64,000 bases of DNA from contig NC_018017.1 of assembly GCF_000243155.2 (NCBI RefSeq), positions 1,302,001-1,366,000 on the forward strand, given 5' to 3'. The DNA is from Desulfitobacterium dehalogenans ATCC 51507 (lineage in GTDB: Bacteria; Bacillota; Desulfitobacteriia; Desulfitobacteriales; Desulfitobacteriaceae). Both the position numbers and the translations under genes were made by a program. The notes under the pieces are model-generated. The model made no database searches. It was not told where the DNA came from and worked only from the letters and a program-made list of their open reading frames with translations. Positions 1 through 8,554 of the stretch are shown here, one piece after another; positions within the stretch are counted from its first letter, which is position 1; each line of letters starts with the position of its first letter.

Positions 1-75
1 GTTAACGGATAGAATGCTGAGCAATAAGGTCAAGAGAATAATGGCTAGGGAGGAGAGAAAAAGGCGTTTATGCAT
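1..75 (-). CDS. N-terminus of a sensor histidine kinase (cut by window edge)
   Basis: Only the first 25 codons are in the window, reading MHKRLFLSSLAIILLTLLLS and on: two basic residues then a hydrophobic stretch, as in the first membrane helix of a sensor kinase. The ATG (minus strand, 75-73) lies 4 bases after the response regulator stop, and an AAGGAGGAG ribosome site overlaps the end of that gene, so the two are translationally linked. The kinase assignment is inferred from gene order; no catalytic domain is visible here. Confidence 0.6.
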   Translation of the reverse strand, partial: MHKRLFLSSLAIILLTLLLSILSVN

Positions 76-79
76 GGTT

Positions 80-772
80 TTACTCCTCCTTATGTGGGTT
101 GAATTTATAGCCGACTCCATAGACCGTCAGGATGATTTTGGGATCACTGGGTACTTTCTCGACTTTTTGGCGGAGTTTTTTGATATGAGCATCAATCACC
201 CGTTCATCCCCGCCAAAATCATGCCCTTGGACGATTTGTACCAGCTGCCCTCGGGAATACACTCTTCCCGGATATTTGGCTAAGGCACCTAGAACTTTGA
301 ACTCAGTGGGGGTAAGGGAGACGACCTCTTCCAGTAAACGGACTTCGTGCCGTGAGTTATCAATGGTCAAGCCATTATCGTAGGTGATACTATCGGCAAG
401 GGGAGAGGTTTCTATATGGGTTCGCCTAAGCACTGCTTTGACCCGAGCCACAACTTCCCGCGGGCTAAATGGTTTACTAATATAGTCATCGGCGCCCAGG
501 TTAAGGCCTTGAAGCCGATCTTCCAGTTCGACCTTGGCTGTGAGCATAATAACAGGAGTGGCCGAGATTTTACGAATCTCCCTACAGATTTCTTCACCGG
601 ATAAGCCGGGCAGCATAAGGTCTAGAAGGACGAGATCGTAGGAATTTTCTTTAAATAAGGTCAAGGCTACGAGGCCATTGACCGCTGTGGTCACATGAAA
701 CCCTTCCTGCTGGAGATAGGCTTTAAGGACATTGCTGATATTTTTTTCATCATCCACTAAGAGAATTCGCAT
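80..772 (-). CDS. OmpR/PhoB-family response regulator
   Basis: 230 aa. Residues 1-120 form a receiver domain: acidic pair at DDE (about 7-9), phospho-acceptor Asp in LVLLDLMLPG near 51, Thr in VIMLTAK near 79, and Lys in DYISKPFS near 101. Residues about 130-226 form the winged-helix trans_reg_C domain (SLTPTEFKVLGAL, VYSRGQLVQIV, DERVIDAHIKKLRQKV, VYGVGYKF). It would be phosphorylated by the kinase that starts directly downstream and then bind direct repeats at target promoters. Family length is normal. The regulon cannot be told from this window, so no specific symbol is given. Confidence 0.95.
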   Translation of the reverse strand: MRILLVDDEKNISNVLKAYLQQEGFHVTTAVNGLVALTLFKENSYDLVLLDLMLPGLSGEEICREIRKISATPVIMLTAKVELEDRLQGLNLGADDYISKPFSPREVVARVKAVLRRTHIETSPLADSITYDNGLTIDNSRHEVRLLEEVVSLTPTEFKVLGALAKYPGRVYSRGQLVQIVQGHDFGGDERVIDAHIKKLRQKVEKVPSDPKIILTVYGVGYKFNPHKEE

Positions 773-904
773 GGAGATTCACCTCTTTTTTAACATAGTC
801 TAATTTTAGTGGACCAAGCAGCGGTTGGAAAGTAATATCCATAGATTGTTCCAGGAATTCATAAGAAATTCATGAGTTTTTCATGGGGAAATCACAGTCA
901 TCGG

Positions 905-947
905 TAAAAATAAAGAAGACCCAAGCCGTATGCTTTTGGTCTTCTTT
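905..947 (-). terminator. Rho-independent terminator after tcdA
   Basis: A 10-bp perfect stem, 912-921 with 938-947, and a U-rich tract on the minus-strand side (plus-strand A run at 906-911). It sits directly after the tcdA stop and before the response regulator gene, separating the two transcripts. Confidence 0.85.
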
Positions 948-952
948 GTTTC

Positions 953-1720
953 TTAGGCCTCGCGGGGACAGCCTGCGATTAAGTCATTCACAACCTGCCC
1001 TGCCATGAGAAGCCCTGATACTGGGGGGACAAAGGAAATGCTGCCGGGGATTTGCCGTTTAAGGGCACAATGGGCATCGCCCCCCGGACAAATGCAATTA
1101 TTTCGACAATCGGCTTCCGTAGCTAAGGGTGTGAGAGGGAGATCAGGAGAATATACGACTTTGATTCCCCTTGTAATTCCTTCTTTGCGAAGTAATTTCC
1201 GTACCGCTTTGGCCAAAGGATCTCCGCTGGTTTTGGATAAGTCTGTAATACGGTAGTTTTCAGCGGAAAGACGATTGCCTGCTCCCATACTGGAAATCAG
1301 GGGAATATTACGCTGGATACATTCTTTGGCCAGAGCAACTTTACCGGAGACGGTATCAATAGCGTCCACCACATAATCCGGCTTTTTGCCCAAGAAGCTT
1401 TCTGCATTTTCGGCGGAGAAGAATTCTTTAATAGCTTCCACCTTCGCCTTTGGGTTAATATCCAGGATGCGGTTCTTCATGACTTCAACTTTCGCTTTAC
1501 CGATGGTCGAATGAAGAGCATGAAGCTGACGATTGATATTGGTCAAACAAATCTCATCGTAGTCCACGAGGATCAAGTGCCCCACACCGGCCCGAGCCAG
1601 GGCTTCTGCGGTATAGGATCCCACACCGCCTACGCCGAAAATTATAACTGTGCTTTGGCTAAGCTTCTCCAATGCGGATTTACCAATAAGAATCTCAGTT
1701 CTAGAGAATTTATGCTGCAT
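953..1720 (-). CDS. tcdA: tRNA threonylcarbamoyladenosine dehydratase (TcdA, ThiF/E1-like)
   Basis: 255 aa. ATP-dependent enzyme of the ThiF/MoeB/HesA superfamily that cyclises t6A37 to ct6A37 in tRNA. The nucleotide-binding Rossmann motif IIFGVGGVGSYTAEALARAGVG is near residues 28-49, followed by the acidic site VDYDEICLTNINRQLHA with its Asn-x-x-Arg-Gln, and by PDYVVDAID. The C-terminal part carries the cysteines and the SFVPPVSGLLMAGQVVNDLI segment typical of the CsdL/TcdA branch. It fits the t6A genes tsaE/B/D found about 17 kb away, though not the same operon. MoeB/ThiF functions are less likely because no moaD or thiS is adjacent. Confidence 0.88.
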   Translation of the reverse strand: MQHKFSRTEILIGKSALEKLSQSTVIIFGVGGVGSYTAEALARAGVGHLILVDYDEICLTNINRQLHALHSTIGKAKVEVMKNRILDINPKAKVEAIKEFFSAENAESFLGKKPDYVVDAIDTVSGKVALAKECIQRNIPLISSMGAGNRLSAENYRITDLSKTSGDPLAKAVRKLLRKEGITRGIKVVYSPDLPLTPLATEADCRNNCICPGGDAHCALKRQIPGSISFVPPVSGLLMAGQVVNDLIAGCPREA

Positions 1721-1931
1721 GAGTATCCTCCTCGTTTTTCAGAAGTCTATCTATTCCATTAGGTCAATTTTATGATTTCAGTTAATCAGTATAGCATAGT
1801 GCTTTAGGCAAAGAAAGAGAGTGTTTAGCTATTATTTTGTCCACAGACATCAGGACTAACACGACCAAAGGTAGCGCCTTAGACAAAGCTGGAAGTAAAA
1901 AAAGAGAATATTAGAAAGACGATAGGTTTGC

Positions 1932-1960
1932 TTGAAAAAAACTTGTGTATTGATTATATT
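1932..1960 (+). promoter_or_regulatory. SigA-type promoter of the DUF2318/ABC operon
   Basis: TTGAAA (1932-1937), a 17-bp spacer and TATATT (1955-1960) lie 75 bases before the ATG at 2035. The rest of the 314-base divergent gap (1721-2034) is AT-rich; the tcdA promoter must also lie here. I see no convincing full Fur box, only the loosely similar stretch at 1951-1968. Confidence 0.6.
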
Positions 1961-2034
1961 TATGACATGCTAATTTGTAAAGATTTCTTTTAGTGTACGG
2001 AATTATAAAAATAAAATTATGGGGGTTAGATTTG

Positions 2035-2616
2035 ATGAGCAATAACCAGAACAGTAAAAAAGAGAAATTTACCCAACCTGAAAAAAAGAGCAAAGTGCCT
2101 TTGATTGGTGGAGCGATTGTCTTAGGAATCGCTATTATTGCGGGAAGTTTTTTCTTAGGAAACAGAAGCTCCGATGGGGATCAGTATGCTGTTGCAACCC
2201 TTGGTCAAACGGTCGATTACAGCGGATCTCCTCTTCAGCAGGCCGAAACGGCACCCGTCAATGCCGAAAACGGCAAAGTGGTGGTCACCACCTTGTCCGA
2301 GCTTAAGGAAAAGAAATTTATCTATACCCAGTACCAAGCCAATGATAAGACCATTCCTCTTACAGCTGTAGCTCTGCCCGATGGAAAAGTCGTTGTGGCT
2401 GTAAGCATCTGCGAGCCCTGCAACAGTGATTCCTTCCGAATTGAAGGCGATAATCTTGTCTGCAATGCTTGCAACACTACCTGGACCTTAAACTCTTTTA
2501 AGGGCTTAAGCGGAGGATGCCAGGCTTATCCACCTGATCGCTTAGTCTATACTCAAAATGGGGATAACCTGGAAGTGGATCAAGGGATACTGGATGCTTG
2601 GAAGCCTAGAGTTTAG
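2035..2616 (+). CDS. DUF2318 membrane-anchored metal/Fe-S-type protein
   Basis: 193 aa from the ATG at 2035, chosen over the upstream GTG at 1993 because a GGGGG ribosome site precedes it. A basic N-terminus is followed by one membrane helix (about 24-45, IGGAIVLGIAIIAGSFFLG), then an exported domain. The C-terminal half has the DUF2318 cysteine pattern: CEPCNSDSF, CNACNTTW and a later GGC, suited to a metal or Fe-S centre. In Campylobacter the related Cj1660 lies with P19, an FTR1-like permease and a MacB-like ABC transporter in an iron-linked system. Here the gene heads an operon with one ATPase and two FtsX-type permeases, which supports the same role. Function beyond that is inference. 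Confidence 0.8.
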   Translation: MSNNQNSKKEKFTQPEKKSKVPLIGGAIVLGIAIIAGSFFLGNRSSDGDQYAVATLGQTVDYSGSPLQQAETAPVNAENGKVVVTTLSELKEKKFIYTQYQANDKTIPLTAVALPDGKVVVAVSICEPCNSDSFRIEGDNLVCNACNTTWTLNSFKGLSGGCQAYPPDRLVYTQNGDNLEVDQGILDAWKPRV

Positions 2617-2687
2617 TTGGTAGAATTTTAATTGAATTCAGTGGTAGATCAAATAGTTAATAGCCTTGAGCAGCAGGGGGGTTGAAT

Positions 2688-3386
2688 ATGAGTCTTATCA
2701 AGGTCAATCACGTATCAAAAATCTATCAAGGCGGGGAAGGATCAGTCCATGCCCTAAAAAATATTAATCTCCAGATTTCTCAAGGTCAGTTTCTAGCTTT
2801 GTTGGGGCCTTCCGGGTCGGGAAAGAGTACCCTACTCAGTATCCTTGGTGCGTTGAACCCACCCACAGAGGGTAAGGTCTTAATCGATGATATTGACATC
2901 TATGAGTTGAATGAAGAGCGAAGAGCCGATTTCCGCCATGAGTATATTGGGTTTGTCTTTCAGCAATATCAGTTGATCCCTTATCTTACTGCCTTAGAAA
3001 ATGTCATGCTTCCCTTAGCGATTACCAAGTACTCGGATCAAGCCCAAAGGGAGATGGCTCAAAAAGTTCTGGAAAAGGTAGGGTTAGGCAAAAAGTCCAT
3101 GCGGCTGCCTAACCAGCTTTCCGGTGGAGAGCAAAATCGAGTGGCCATCGCCCGAGCCATTGTCAATGATCCGGTGATTCTTTTCGCCGATGAACCGACA
3201 GGAAGTCTAGATACCAAGACAGCTAAGGAAATCCTGGAACTCTTCCAGTCCTTAAATAAAGAAGGGCAGACCATTATCATGGTGACCCATAATCTAGAGA
3301 ATCTTGCCTATGTCTCCCATGGGGTACAGATTCGCGATGGAATCATTGAGAAGGATCCGCAGCCTGTGGTTGGTGGTACAATATGA
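2688..3386 (+). CDS. ABC transporter ATP-binding protein, MacB/LolD type
   Basis: 232 aa from the ATG at 2688, which follows a GGGGGG ribosome site. Walker [10 protein letters not shown] near residue 40, Q-loop [24 protein letters not shown] signature [16 protein letters not shown], Walker [14 protein letters not shown], and H-loop IMVTHN are all intact. This is the MacB/LolD/FtsE subfamily that drives mechanotransmission by FtsX-like permeases rather than classic transport. The stop overlaps the next start by 4 bases (ATGA), so it is coupled to the first permease. Confidence 0.95.
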   Translation: MSLIKVNHVSKIYQGGEGSVHALKNINLQISQGQFLALLGPSGSGKSTLLSILGALNPPTEGKVLIDDIDIYELNEERRADFRHEYIGFVFQQYQLIPYLTALENVMLPLAITKYSDQAQREMAQKVLEKVGLGKKSMRLPNQLSGGEQNRVAIARAIVNDPVILFADEPTGSLDTKTAKEILELFQSLNKEGQTIIMVTHNLENLAYVSHGVQIRDGIIEKDPQPVVGGTI

Positions 3387-4543
3387 AGATCTTCACCATT
3401 ACCCTGGGAAATTTAAAACGGCGCAAGCAGCGTGCCCTTTTGCTTTTGCTTAGCATTATCATCGGTGTGGCTTCCAGCGTCTTTCTCTTTACCACCACTC
3501 GCTCTATGGAACAGGATGTGGCCGATAAAATCGACCAATTTGGGTCCAATCTTCTTATTCTCCCTAAGACAGGGGAAACCTTATCCTTTGGTGGAGTAAC
3601 TGTGGGAACCAGCTCAGGAAAAGAGCTGGATATGGCCATGGTTCCAGAGATGAAAACCATCAAGAATAATGAGACTTTAGCCACCATATCTCCTAAATTG
3701 CTTGCTGAAGCGGAGATAGATAGTAAAAAAGTTCTTTTGGTGGGAGTACAATTTGCTGAAGAGCTGCGCTTAAAAAAATGGTGGACTATTGATGGATTAG
3801 CAGATGGGCAACTTCCAAAAGATGACGAGATTCTGATCGGTAGTGAAGTGGCACGGATCCTTAATCTCAGCCCTCAACATGAGGTTGAGATTAAAGGAGA
3901 AATGTTCCGGGTAGGGGGAATTATCAAACCCACAGGCTCCATGGAAAATGACCAGGCGATTTTTATGGATTTACCCACCTTGCAAAAAGTTGAACATAAG
4001 CCCACTGCTATTAGTCTTATTGAAGCAGCAGTTCTTTGCTACACCTGTCCTATTGAAGATGTCACCCTACAATTAAGTGAAAAACTCCCCGATGCTAAAG
4101 TGACCGCTCTCCAGTCCACATTAGAAGCAAGGGACGATACCGTCGCCCAATTTAGCCTTTTTGCTACAGTGATATCAGTGATTCTGCTTATCACCAGTGG
4201 GTTTGTGGTGGCTATGTCCATGATCTCGGCTGTTAAAGAGCGGACGCGAGATATTGGGGTTCTGCGAGCTATTGGCTTTCGGAAAAAGCATATACTACGC
4301 ATGTTCTTTTATGAAGTCAGTCTGGTCGGCGGTTTGGGAGGTTTAATGGGCTTTGTTTTGGGCATGGGGCTGGCTATGCAATTTGGCTCTTCTTTGGCTC
4401 AACTTACCCTTCAGATACCCTTTCAGCCTATGCTTGCCCTTTACTCCTTGGTGGCTGCCCTGATGATCAGCTTCCTTGCCACTATCTATCCAGCCTGGAA
4501 GGCAACTAAGCTCGATCCTGCTGAAGCCCTGCGTTACTTCTAA
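3383..4543 (+). CDS. FtsX/MacB-type ABC permease (first)
   Basis: 386 aa. One N-terminal membrane helix (about 15-35), a large extracytoplasmic MacB-PCD-like domain (about 40-250), then three C-terminal helices in an FtsX domain (about 255-385) with the typical VKERTRDIGVLRAIGF loop that contacts the ATPase and the ending YPAWKATKLDPAEALRYF. The extracytoplasmic domain holds a CYTCP pair, suggesting a disulfide or metal site. It is a paralogue of the next gene; the pair likely forms a heterodimer on the shared ATPase, and works with the DUF2318 protein. Confidence 0.9.
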   Translation: MKIFTITLGNLKRRKQRALLLLLSIIIGVASSVFLFTTTRSMEQDVADKIDQFGSNLLILPKTGETLSFGGVTVGTSSGKELDMAMVPEMKTIKNNETLATISPKLLAEAEIDSKKVLLVGVQFAEELRLKKWWTIDGLADGQLPKDDEILIGSEVARILNLSPQHEVEIKGEMFRVGGIIKPTGSMENDQAIFMDLPTLQKVEHKPTAISLIEAAVLCYTCPIEDVTLQLSEKLPDAKVTALQSTLEARDDTVAQFSLFATVISVILLITSGFVVAMSMISAVKERTRDIGVLRAIGFRKKHILRMFFYEVSLVGGLGGLMGFVLGMGLAMQFGSSLAQLTLQIPFQPMLALYSLVAALMISFLATIYPAWKATKLDPAEALRYF

Positions 4544-4577
4544 AAAATCTGCTTTACTTCTATCTCGGAGGGTATTT

Positions 4578-5714
4578 ATGACACTTAACCACATCGCCCT
4601 GCAAAATCTACGTAGAAGGCCGGGCAAAACTCTATTTCTGATCCTGACATTTGCCTTTATCGTCTCCACTATCTCTGCCTTAACCATCCTAGCGCTGGTA
4701 ATGAAGGAAGATTTGCAGAAGAGTTTAACCGAATATGGTGCCAATGTAGTGATTAGCCCTCGTTCCGAGCACCTGAACTTAAGCTATGGAGGATTATCTG
4801 TCTCCGGGGTGGAGTATGAGGTCAAGAAGCTGGACGCCGATGCTGTAGAGATGATCTCCCAAGAGATGGGCCCGGAAGTGACCATTGCTCCCAAAGTTAT
4901 TGGCTCGGCAGAAGCCATGGGCAAGACCTTCATGATTATCGGTGTTGACTTTGACCAAGAGCTTAAGATAAAGCCCTGGTGGAAGATTGAAGGTAGGGTC
5001 GCCGAGGATAATCAGTTGGTAATCGGTTCTCAGTTGGCCATGAATTCTAACCTGAAGATTGGGGATATCCTGGATTTAGGAAAAGGGAAGTACCCTGTGG
5101 TGGGAATTATGGAAGAAACGGGAGGAGCAGAGGACCAAGGAGTATTTACAACGATCAATACCGCTAGATCTTTTACAGATATAACCTCCGAATGGTCTTT
5201 AATCGAACTCAATACGCAAGACACGGCACAAACCGTAACCCAACTAACTTCTGTTCTACGGTCGGCTAACGTCACAGAAGTGACTCAGCTTGTCCAAGGC
5301 TCCAAAGAGAGTCTGGAGCGTTTTGCCAGCTTTTCCTCAACCATCTCTTTAGCCATGGGGTTAATCGGGGCCTTAGTGATTATCGTAACTTTGGCCGGAA
5401 ATGTCCATGACCGGGCTCGTGAACTTGGCGTGCTTCGGGCTATTGGCTTTCGCCAAAGGCATATACTATCCTTGCTTGGTCGTGAAGTGCTGATCACCAG
5501 CCTTACTGGAAGCCTTCTAGGATATATCATAGGAGTATTTGTCCCCCTTGTACTGGGACCGCTTTTAGGTTATAGTAACTTCGCCTTTGCGCCTCACGTC
5601 GGTTTAGGAAGCGCCCTGATTGCCGGATCTCTTCTGGTAGGAGTGCTGGCAATGATTTATCCTGCATGGCGAATACTTAAGCTGAATTTACAGGATGTTC
5701 TTAAGTTCATATAA
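4578..5714 (+). CDS. FtsX/MacB-type ABC permease (second)
   Basis: 378 aa from the ATG at 4578 with a GGAGGG ribosome site; the open frame runs upstream to 4476 but that part overlaps the previous gene. Same layout as its neighbour: helix 1 near 17-40, outer domain, then three helices with VHDRARELGVLRAIGFRQRHIL and a terminal YPAWRILKLNLQDVLKFI. It lacks the CYTCP motif of the first permease, so the two subunits are not equivalent. Last gene of the operon, followed by a strong terminator. Confidence 0.9.
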   Translation: MTLNHIALQNLRRRPGKTLFLILTFAFIVSTISALTILALVMKEDLQKSLTEYGANVVISPRSEHLNLSYGGLSVSGVEYEVKKLDADAVEMISQEMGPEVTIAPKVIGSAEAMGKTFMIIGVDFDQELKIKPWWKIEGRVAEDNQLVIGSQLAMNSNLKIGDILDLGKGKYPVVGIMEETGGAEDQGVFTTINTARSFTDITSEWSLIELNTQDTAQTVTQLTSVLRSANVTEVTQLVQGSKESLERFASFSSTISLAMGLIGALVIIVTLAGNVHDRARELGVLRAIGFRQRHILSLLGREVLITSLTGSLLGYIIGVFVPLVLGPLLGYSNFAFAPHVGLGSALIAGSLLVGVLAMIYPAWRILKLNLQDVLKFI

Positions 5715-5732
5715 GGTGAGGAATCCGCACCA

Positions 5733-5780
5733 ACAAGCACTGCATGAGGTAAAAATTCGTTATGCAGTGCTTGTTTTTTT
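5733..5780 (+). terminator. Terminator of the DUF2318/ABC operon
   Basis: A 13-bp perfect stem, 5733-5745 with 5762-5774, directly followed by a T run (5774-5780). It ends the four-gene operon. Confidence 0.93.
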
Positions 5781-5925
5781 ATTTATGTTGACAAGATTAT
5801 CTTATACTGATTAAAGGATTAGAAGGAGATATATTCCGGTTTAGCGAAGTTAAACGATAAAAATGAAGGAGTATACATAGAAGGGAAATCGGCAGGAAAT
5901 GGGTTGTTTTAAGGGAGGGGAAAGA

Positions 5926-6447
5926 ATGAACCAGCGTGAGATTGCAAGTATAGGGTGTAAGCTTATCGGGATATTCTTTATCGTTCAAGGGTCCAGACTG
6001 CTTTCGCTTAATGTACCTGTAGCGGCAAATATGATAGCTGATTATAGTATGGTAAACATTTTTTATTCTTTAATTACAATTCTATTTGGTGTTTTACTGT
6101 GGTACTTTTCTGATAAATTAGCTAAAGTTTTGGTTAAAAAAAGGAATCAAAATGAGGTCATCGGATTAGGGGCTAGTGATCTACAGAGAATAGGCTTTTC
6201 AGTATTGGGACTTTATTTTATTGGGCACTCATTGCCGGAATTGGTGACTAAATTAGCCAGCTTGCATACTGCTAGCTATGGATTACCGGAACCCACCGGG
6301 TTAAGGGTGCTTTTTTTGGGAGGACCAACAACCGAATTGCTTATTGGAATAGGCATTTTTCTTGGTTCACAGGGGTTGGTTAATCTATTGAATCTTATTA
6401 GAACAGCTGGATTAAAGAGAGAAAGCGATTCGGAATTAGAAGAATGA
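5926..6447 (+). CDS. Four-helix membrane protein of unknown function
   Basis: 173 aa from the ATG at 5926, preceded by a GGAGGGG ribosome site. Four likely membrane helices: about 10-28, 43-63, 88-108 and 128-150, with a charged C-terminus (GLKRESDSELEE). I do not recognise the family. It opens a run of accessory genes (acetyltransferase, DUF2809, TetR regulator) with little functional coherence. TTGACA occurs at 5785-5790 upstream but its -10 partner is unclear. Confidence 0.7.
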   Translation: MNQREIASIGCKLIGIFFIVQGSRLLSLNVPVAANMIADYSMVNIFYSLITILFGVLLWYFSDKLAKVLVKKRNQNEVIGLGASDLQRIGFSVLGLYFIGHSLPELVTKLASLHTASYGLPEPTGLRVLFLGGPTTELLIGIGIFLGSQGLVNLLNLIRTAGLKRESDSELEE

Positions 6448-6512
6448 TAGTATCTTAAAGCAGCTGCATATCGTTGAAACATTGCGGAAATTTTTACCGG
6501 GAGGACATAGGA

Positions 6513-7040
6513 ATGGAGTATCATATTCGACCCATAGAAATTGGTGATGGCAAAGGTATAAATGAGTTGAGGCGTATGCCTGGCGTTTTTGAAAATGTTC
6601 TAGGCATTCCGTCCGAGCGGGCAAAGAGGAATGAGGAGTTTATCGCCAACTTAGATGTCAACCAGCATCAATTTGTGGCGGTAGCCAGGCTTCAAGATGG
6701 ACAGGAAGTGATAATAGGAAGTGCAGGCTTAACGGTATATCCTAATCATCGCATGCGGCATAGTGGTGCTATCGGTATAATGATTCATAAAGACTACCAA
6801 AATCAGGGTGTTGGCAGTGCCTTGTTAGGAAGACTTATAGATGTTGCGGACAACTGGCTAATGTTAGTTAGAATCGAATTAACTGTATTTGTAGACAATG
6901 CTAGAGCCATACATTTGTATGAAAGGTTTGGATTTGAAAAAGAAGGAATAAAGCGCTTGGCGGCAATAAGAAATGGAAAATATGAAGATGAATATCTAAT
7001 GGCCAGAATAAACAGAGCAAATTATAATCTTCAGTCTTAA
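6513..7040 (+). CDS. GNAT-family N-acetyltransferase
   Basis: 175 aa from the ATG at 6513, which has GGGAGG 9 bases upstream. The acetyl-CoA motif is clear: IGIMIHKDYQNQGVGSALLGRLIDVAD (motif A, Q/R-x-x-G-x-G/A) near residues 90-116, then FVDNARAIHLYERFGFEKEGIKR (motif B). The first strand IRPIEIGDGKGINELRR is typical of RimJ/RimL/PhnO-like members. The substrate cannot be inferred from context. Confidence 0.88.
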   Translation: MEYHIRPIEIGDGKGINELRRMPGVFENVLGIPSERAKRNEEFIANLDVNQHQFVAVARLQDGQEVIIGSAGLTVYPNHRMRHSGAIGIMIHKDYQNQGVGSALLGRLIDVADNWLMLVRIELTVFVDNARAIHLYERFGFEKEGIKRLAAIRNGKYEDEYLMARINRANYNLQS

Positions 7041-7061
7041 CTTAACCTGTGGGGGTGAGCG

Positions 7062-7160
7062 ATGCCTGAGTGGTTTAGTATGGTTTTATGGATTTTTGTG
7101 CTATTTGCAGGAATAGTATTGTTACACTTACCTATAGTAAAAGATATATTGACTGGGTGA
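7062..7160 (+). CDS. Small membrane peptide, possibly the first half of a frameshifted gene
   Basis: 32 aa (MPEWFSMVLWIFVLFAGIVL and on, ending KDILTG) with one membrane helix and a GGGGG ribosome site at 7051. In the +2 frame the following codons (about 7142-7273) read DWVRERLPLPDEKIKLTERSG... and end with a second hydrophobic segment, which looks like real protein. Joining the frames near 7145 would give a protein of about 70 residues with a helix at each end. It may therefore be one gene broken by an indel, or two overlapping small genes. Family unknown. Confidence 0.4.
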   Translation: MPEWFSMVLWIFVLFAGIVLLHLPIVKDILTG

Positions 7161-7370
7161 GGGAAAGGCTCCCCTTGCCCGATGAGAAGATAAAGTTAAC
7201 GGAAAGGAGCGGGGGAATCGGCCTCGTTACACTTTCCGTACTCAGTTTATTAAAATTGCTTTTAATGGGATAACTCTGTATGCTTAAAACAGGTGGAGAA
7301 GAATTAAGTATAATCAGCACCGGAGGAGTTACTGAAGCATAGTTGTTATTGTTTTAAAGAGGAAATGATT

Positions 7371-7763
7371 ATGGCAGCAAAAAGAAATCGATGGACTTAC
7401 CTTATCTTTGTTGGAGTAACAATAATACTTGGCTTAAGCAGCCGGCAGTTTTCGGGGTATTTGCCCTATACAATCAATCTTTACTTGGGAGATGCCTTAT
7501 GGGCACTTATGGTTTTCTTTATGTTTTGCTTTATTTTCAGGTTGAAAGGAACCGGCTGGCTTGCTGCAGTAGCTTTGCTTTTCACCTTTGGAATTGAAAT
7601 CAGTCAGCTTTATCATGCTCCCTGGATTGATGCTATAAGGCAAACCCGGCTGGGTGGTTTGGTGCTAGGGTATGGCTTTTTGTGGAGGGATTTAGTAGCC
7701 TATACCATCGGAGTAGCGGTGGGAGCAGTTATAGATAGGTTGATAAACTCTTACCTACCTTGA
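7371..7763 (+). CDS. DUF2809 membrane protein
   Basis: 130 aa from the ATG at 7371 (AAAGAGG 8 bases upstream; the ATG at 7365 is too close to it). Four membrane helices with the family pattern: a first helix, LGLSSRQFSGYLPYTINLYLGDALWALMVFF, then FTFGIEISQLYHAPWIDAIRQTRLGGLVLGYGFLWRDLVAYTIGVAVG. DUF2809 proteins are small integral membrane proteins without known function. It is followed within 50 bases by a TetR gene and may share its regulation. Confidence 0.85.
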   Translation: MAAKRNRWTYLIFVGVTIILGLSSRQFSGYLPYTINLYLGDALWALMVFFMFCFIFRLKGTGWLAAVALLFTFGIEISQLYHAPWIDAIRQTRLGGLVLGYGFLWRDLVAYTIGVAVGAVIDRLINSYLP

Positions 7764-7796
7764 CATATACGTATACATACTTAAAGTATGTATATA
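7760..7796 (+). promoter_or_regulatory. Palindromic operator over the tetR promoter
   Basis: Perfect inverted repeat with 11-bp arms (7772-7782 and 7784-7794) about one central base. It overlaps a TTGACA at 7760-7765 and a likely -10 around 7782-7787, 18 bases before the TetR start. This is the usual layout for TetR autorepression. Confidence 0.7.
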
Positions 7797-7812
7797 AAGA
7801 TGGAGTACTACT

Positions 7813-8463
7813 ATGGCACGGAATAAATATCCTGAAGTAACGATAAACCGCATTCTCGATACATCCATGAAATTATTTATGTCCAAAGGATATGAGCATA
7901 CGACGATACAGGATATCATCGATGAATTGGGAGATTTGAGTAAAGGCGCTATTTATCATCACTTCAAGTCAAAAGAAGAAATTATGGATGCGGTGAATAA
8001 AAGATTAGCTGAGCAGGGGATAGCGGATATAAAAACAGTTGCTCACGATACCGGCATATCCGGGTTGGATAAACTTTGTAAGATGCTTATGTTTTCTATA
8101 CAATCGGCCCAACACGAGGCTCTCGATCAGACCGTACCGCCGTTTCTTAGAAATCCTCAATTATTGGCTCTTCATATGCGAGATACTATGGGCTCTGCAG
8201 CCGACCTGCTTACAGGTGTTATTGAGGAAGGTATTAGAGATGGATCCATTCATACAGCTCAACCCCGTCGGCTTGCCCAGATGATTCTCTTATTTTTTAA
8301 CGTTTGGTTTAACCCGTGGATGTATTCTTGGACTCCCAATGAGTTAAAGGACATAATTTTCTTTGCAAGAAATGTATTTGAAGAAATAGGGGTCCCTATA
8401 TTTACGGAAGAGGTTCTTCAATCCATTAACGAACTCCATTCGCTTTCCCAAAAACAGAAATAG
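7813..8463 (+). CDS. TetR-family transcriptional regulator
   Basis: 216 aa. N-terminal helix-turn-helix (about 8-55): INRILDTSMKLFMSKGYEHTTIQDIIDELGDLSKGAIYHHFKSKEEIM, a textbook TetR DNA-binding domain. The C-terminal ligand domain is unassigned. An 11-bp inverted repeat lies over its own promoter. The downstream neighbour is the wreck of an MFS transporter, so the regulator probably once controlled an efflux pump that has been lost. Confidence 0.93.
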   Translation: MARNKYPEVTINRILDTSMKLFMSKGYEHTTIQDIIDELGDLSKGAIYHHFKSKEEIMDAVNKRLAEQGIADIKTVAHDTGISGLDKLCKMLMFSIQSAQHEALDQTVPPFLRNPQLLALHMRDTMGSAADLLTGVIEEGIRDGSIHTAQPRRLAQMILLFFNVWFNPWMYSWTPNELKDIIFFARNVFEEIGVPIFTEEVLQSINELHSLSQKQK

Positions 8464-8554
8464 CTATTCTTTACAGGTGGATGTAGAGAATAGCTATTAT
8501 TTTAAAAAGATACATACCAAACGTCGGTATATTTTAGAAATAGGAGATGTGAGT

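Noticed and set aside
1951-1968. Fur box before the DUF2318 operon
   Set aside because: Only loosely similar to the 19-bp consensus and without clear dyad symmetry, despite the plausible iron link.
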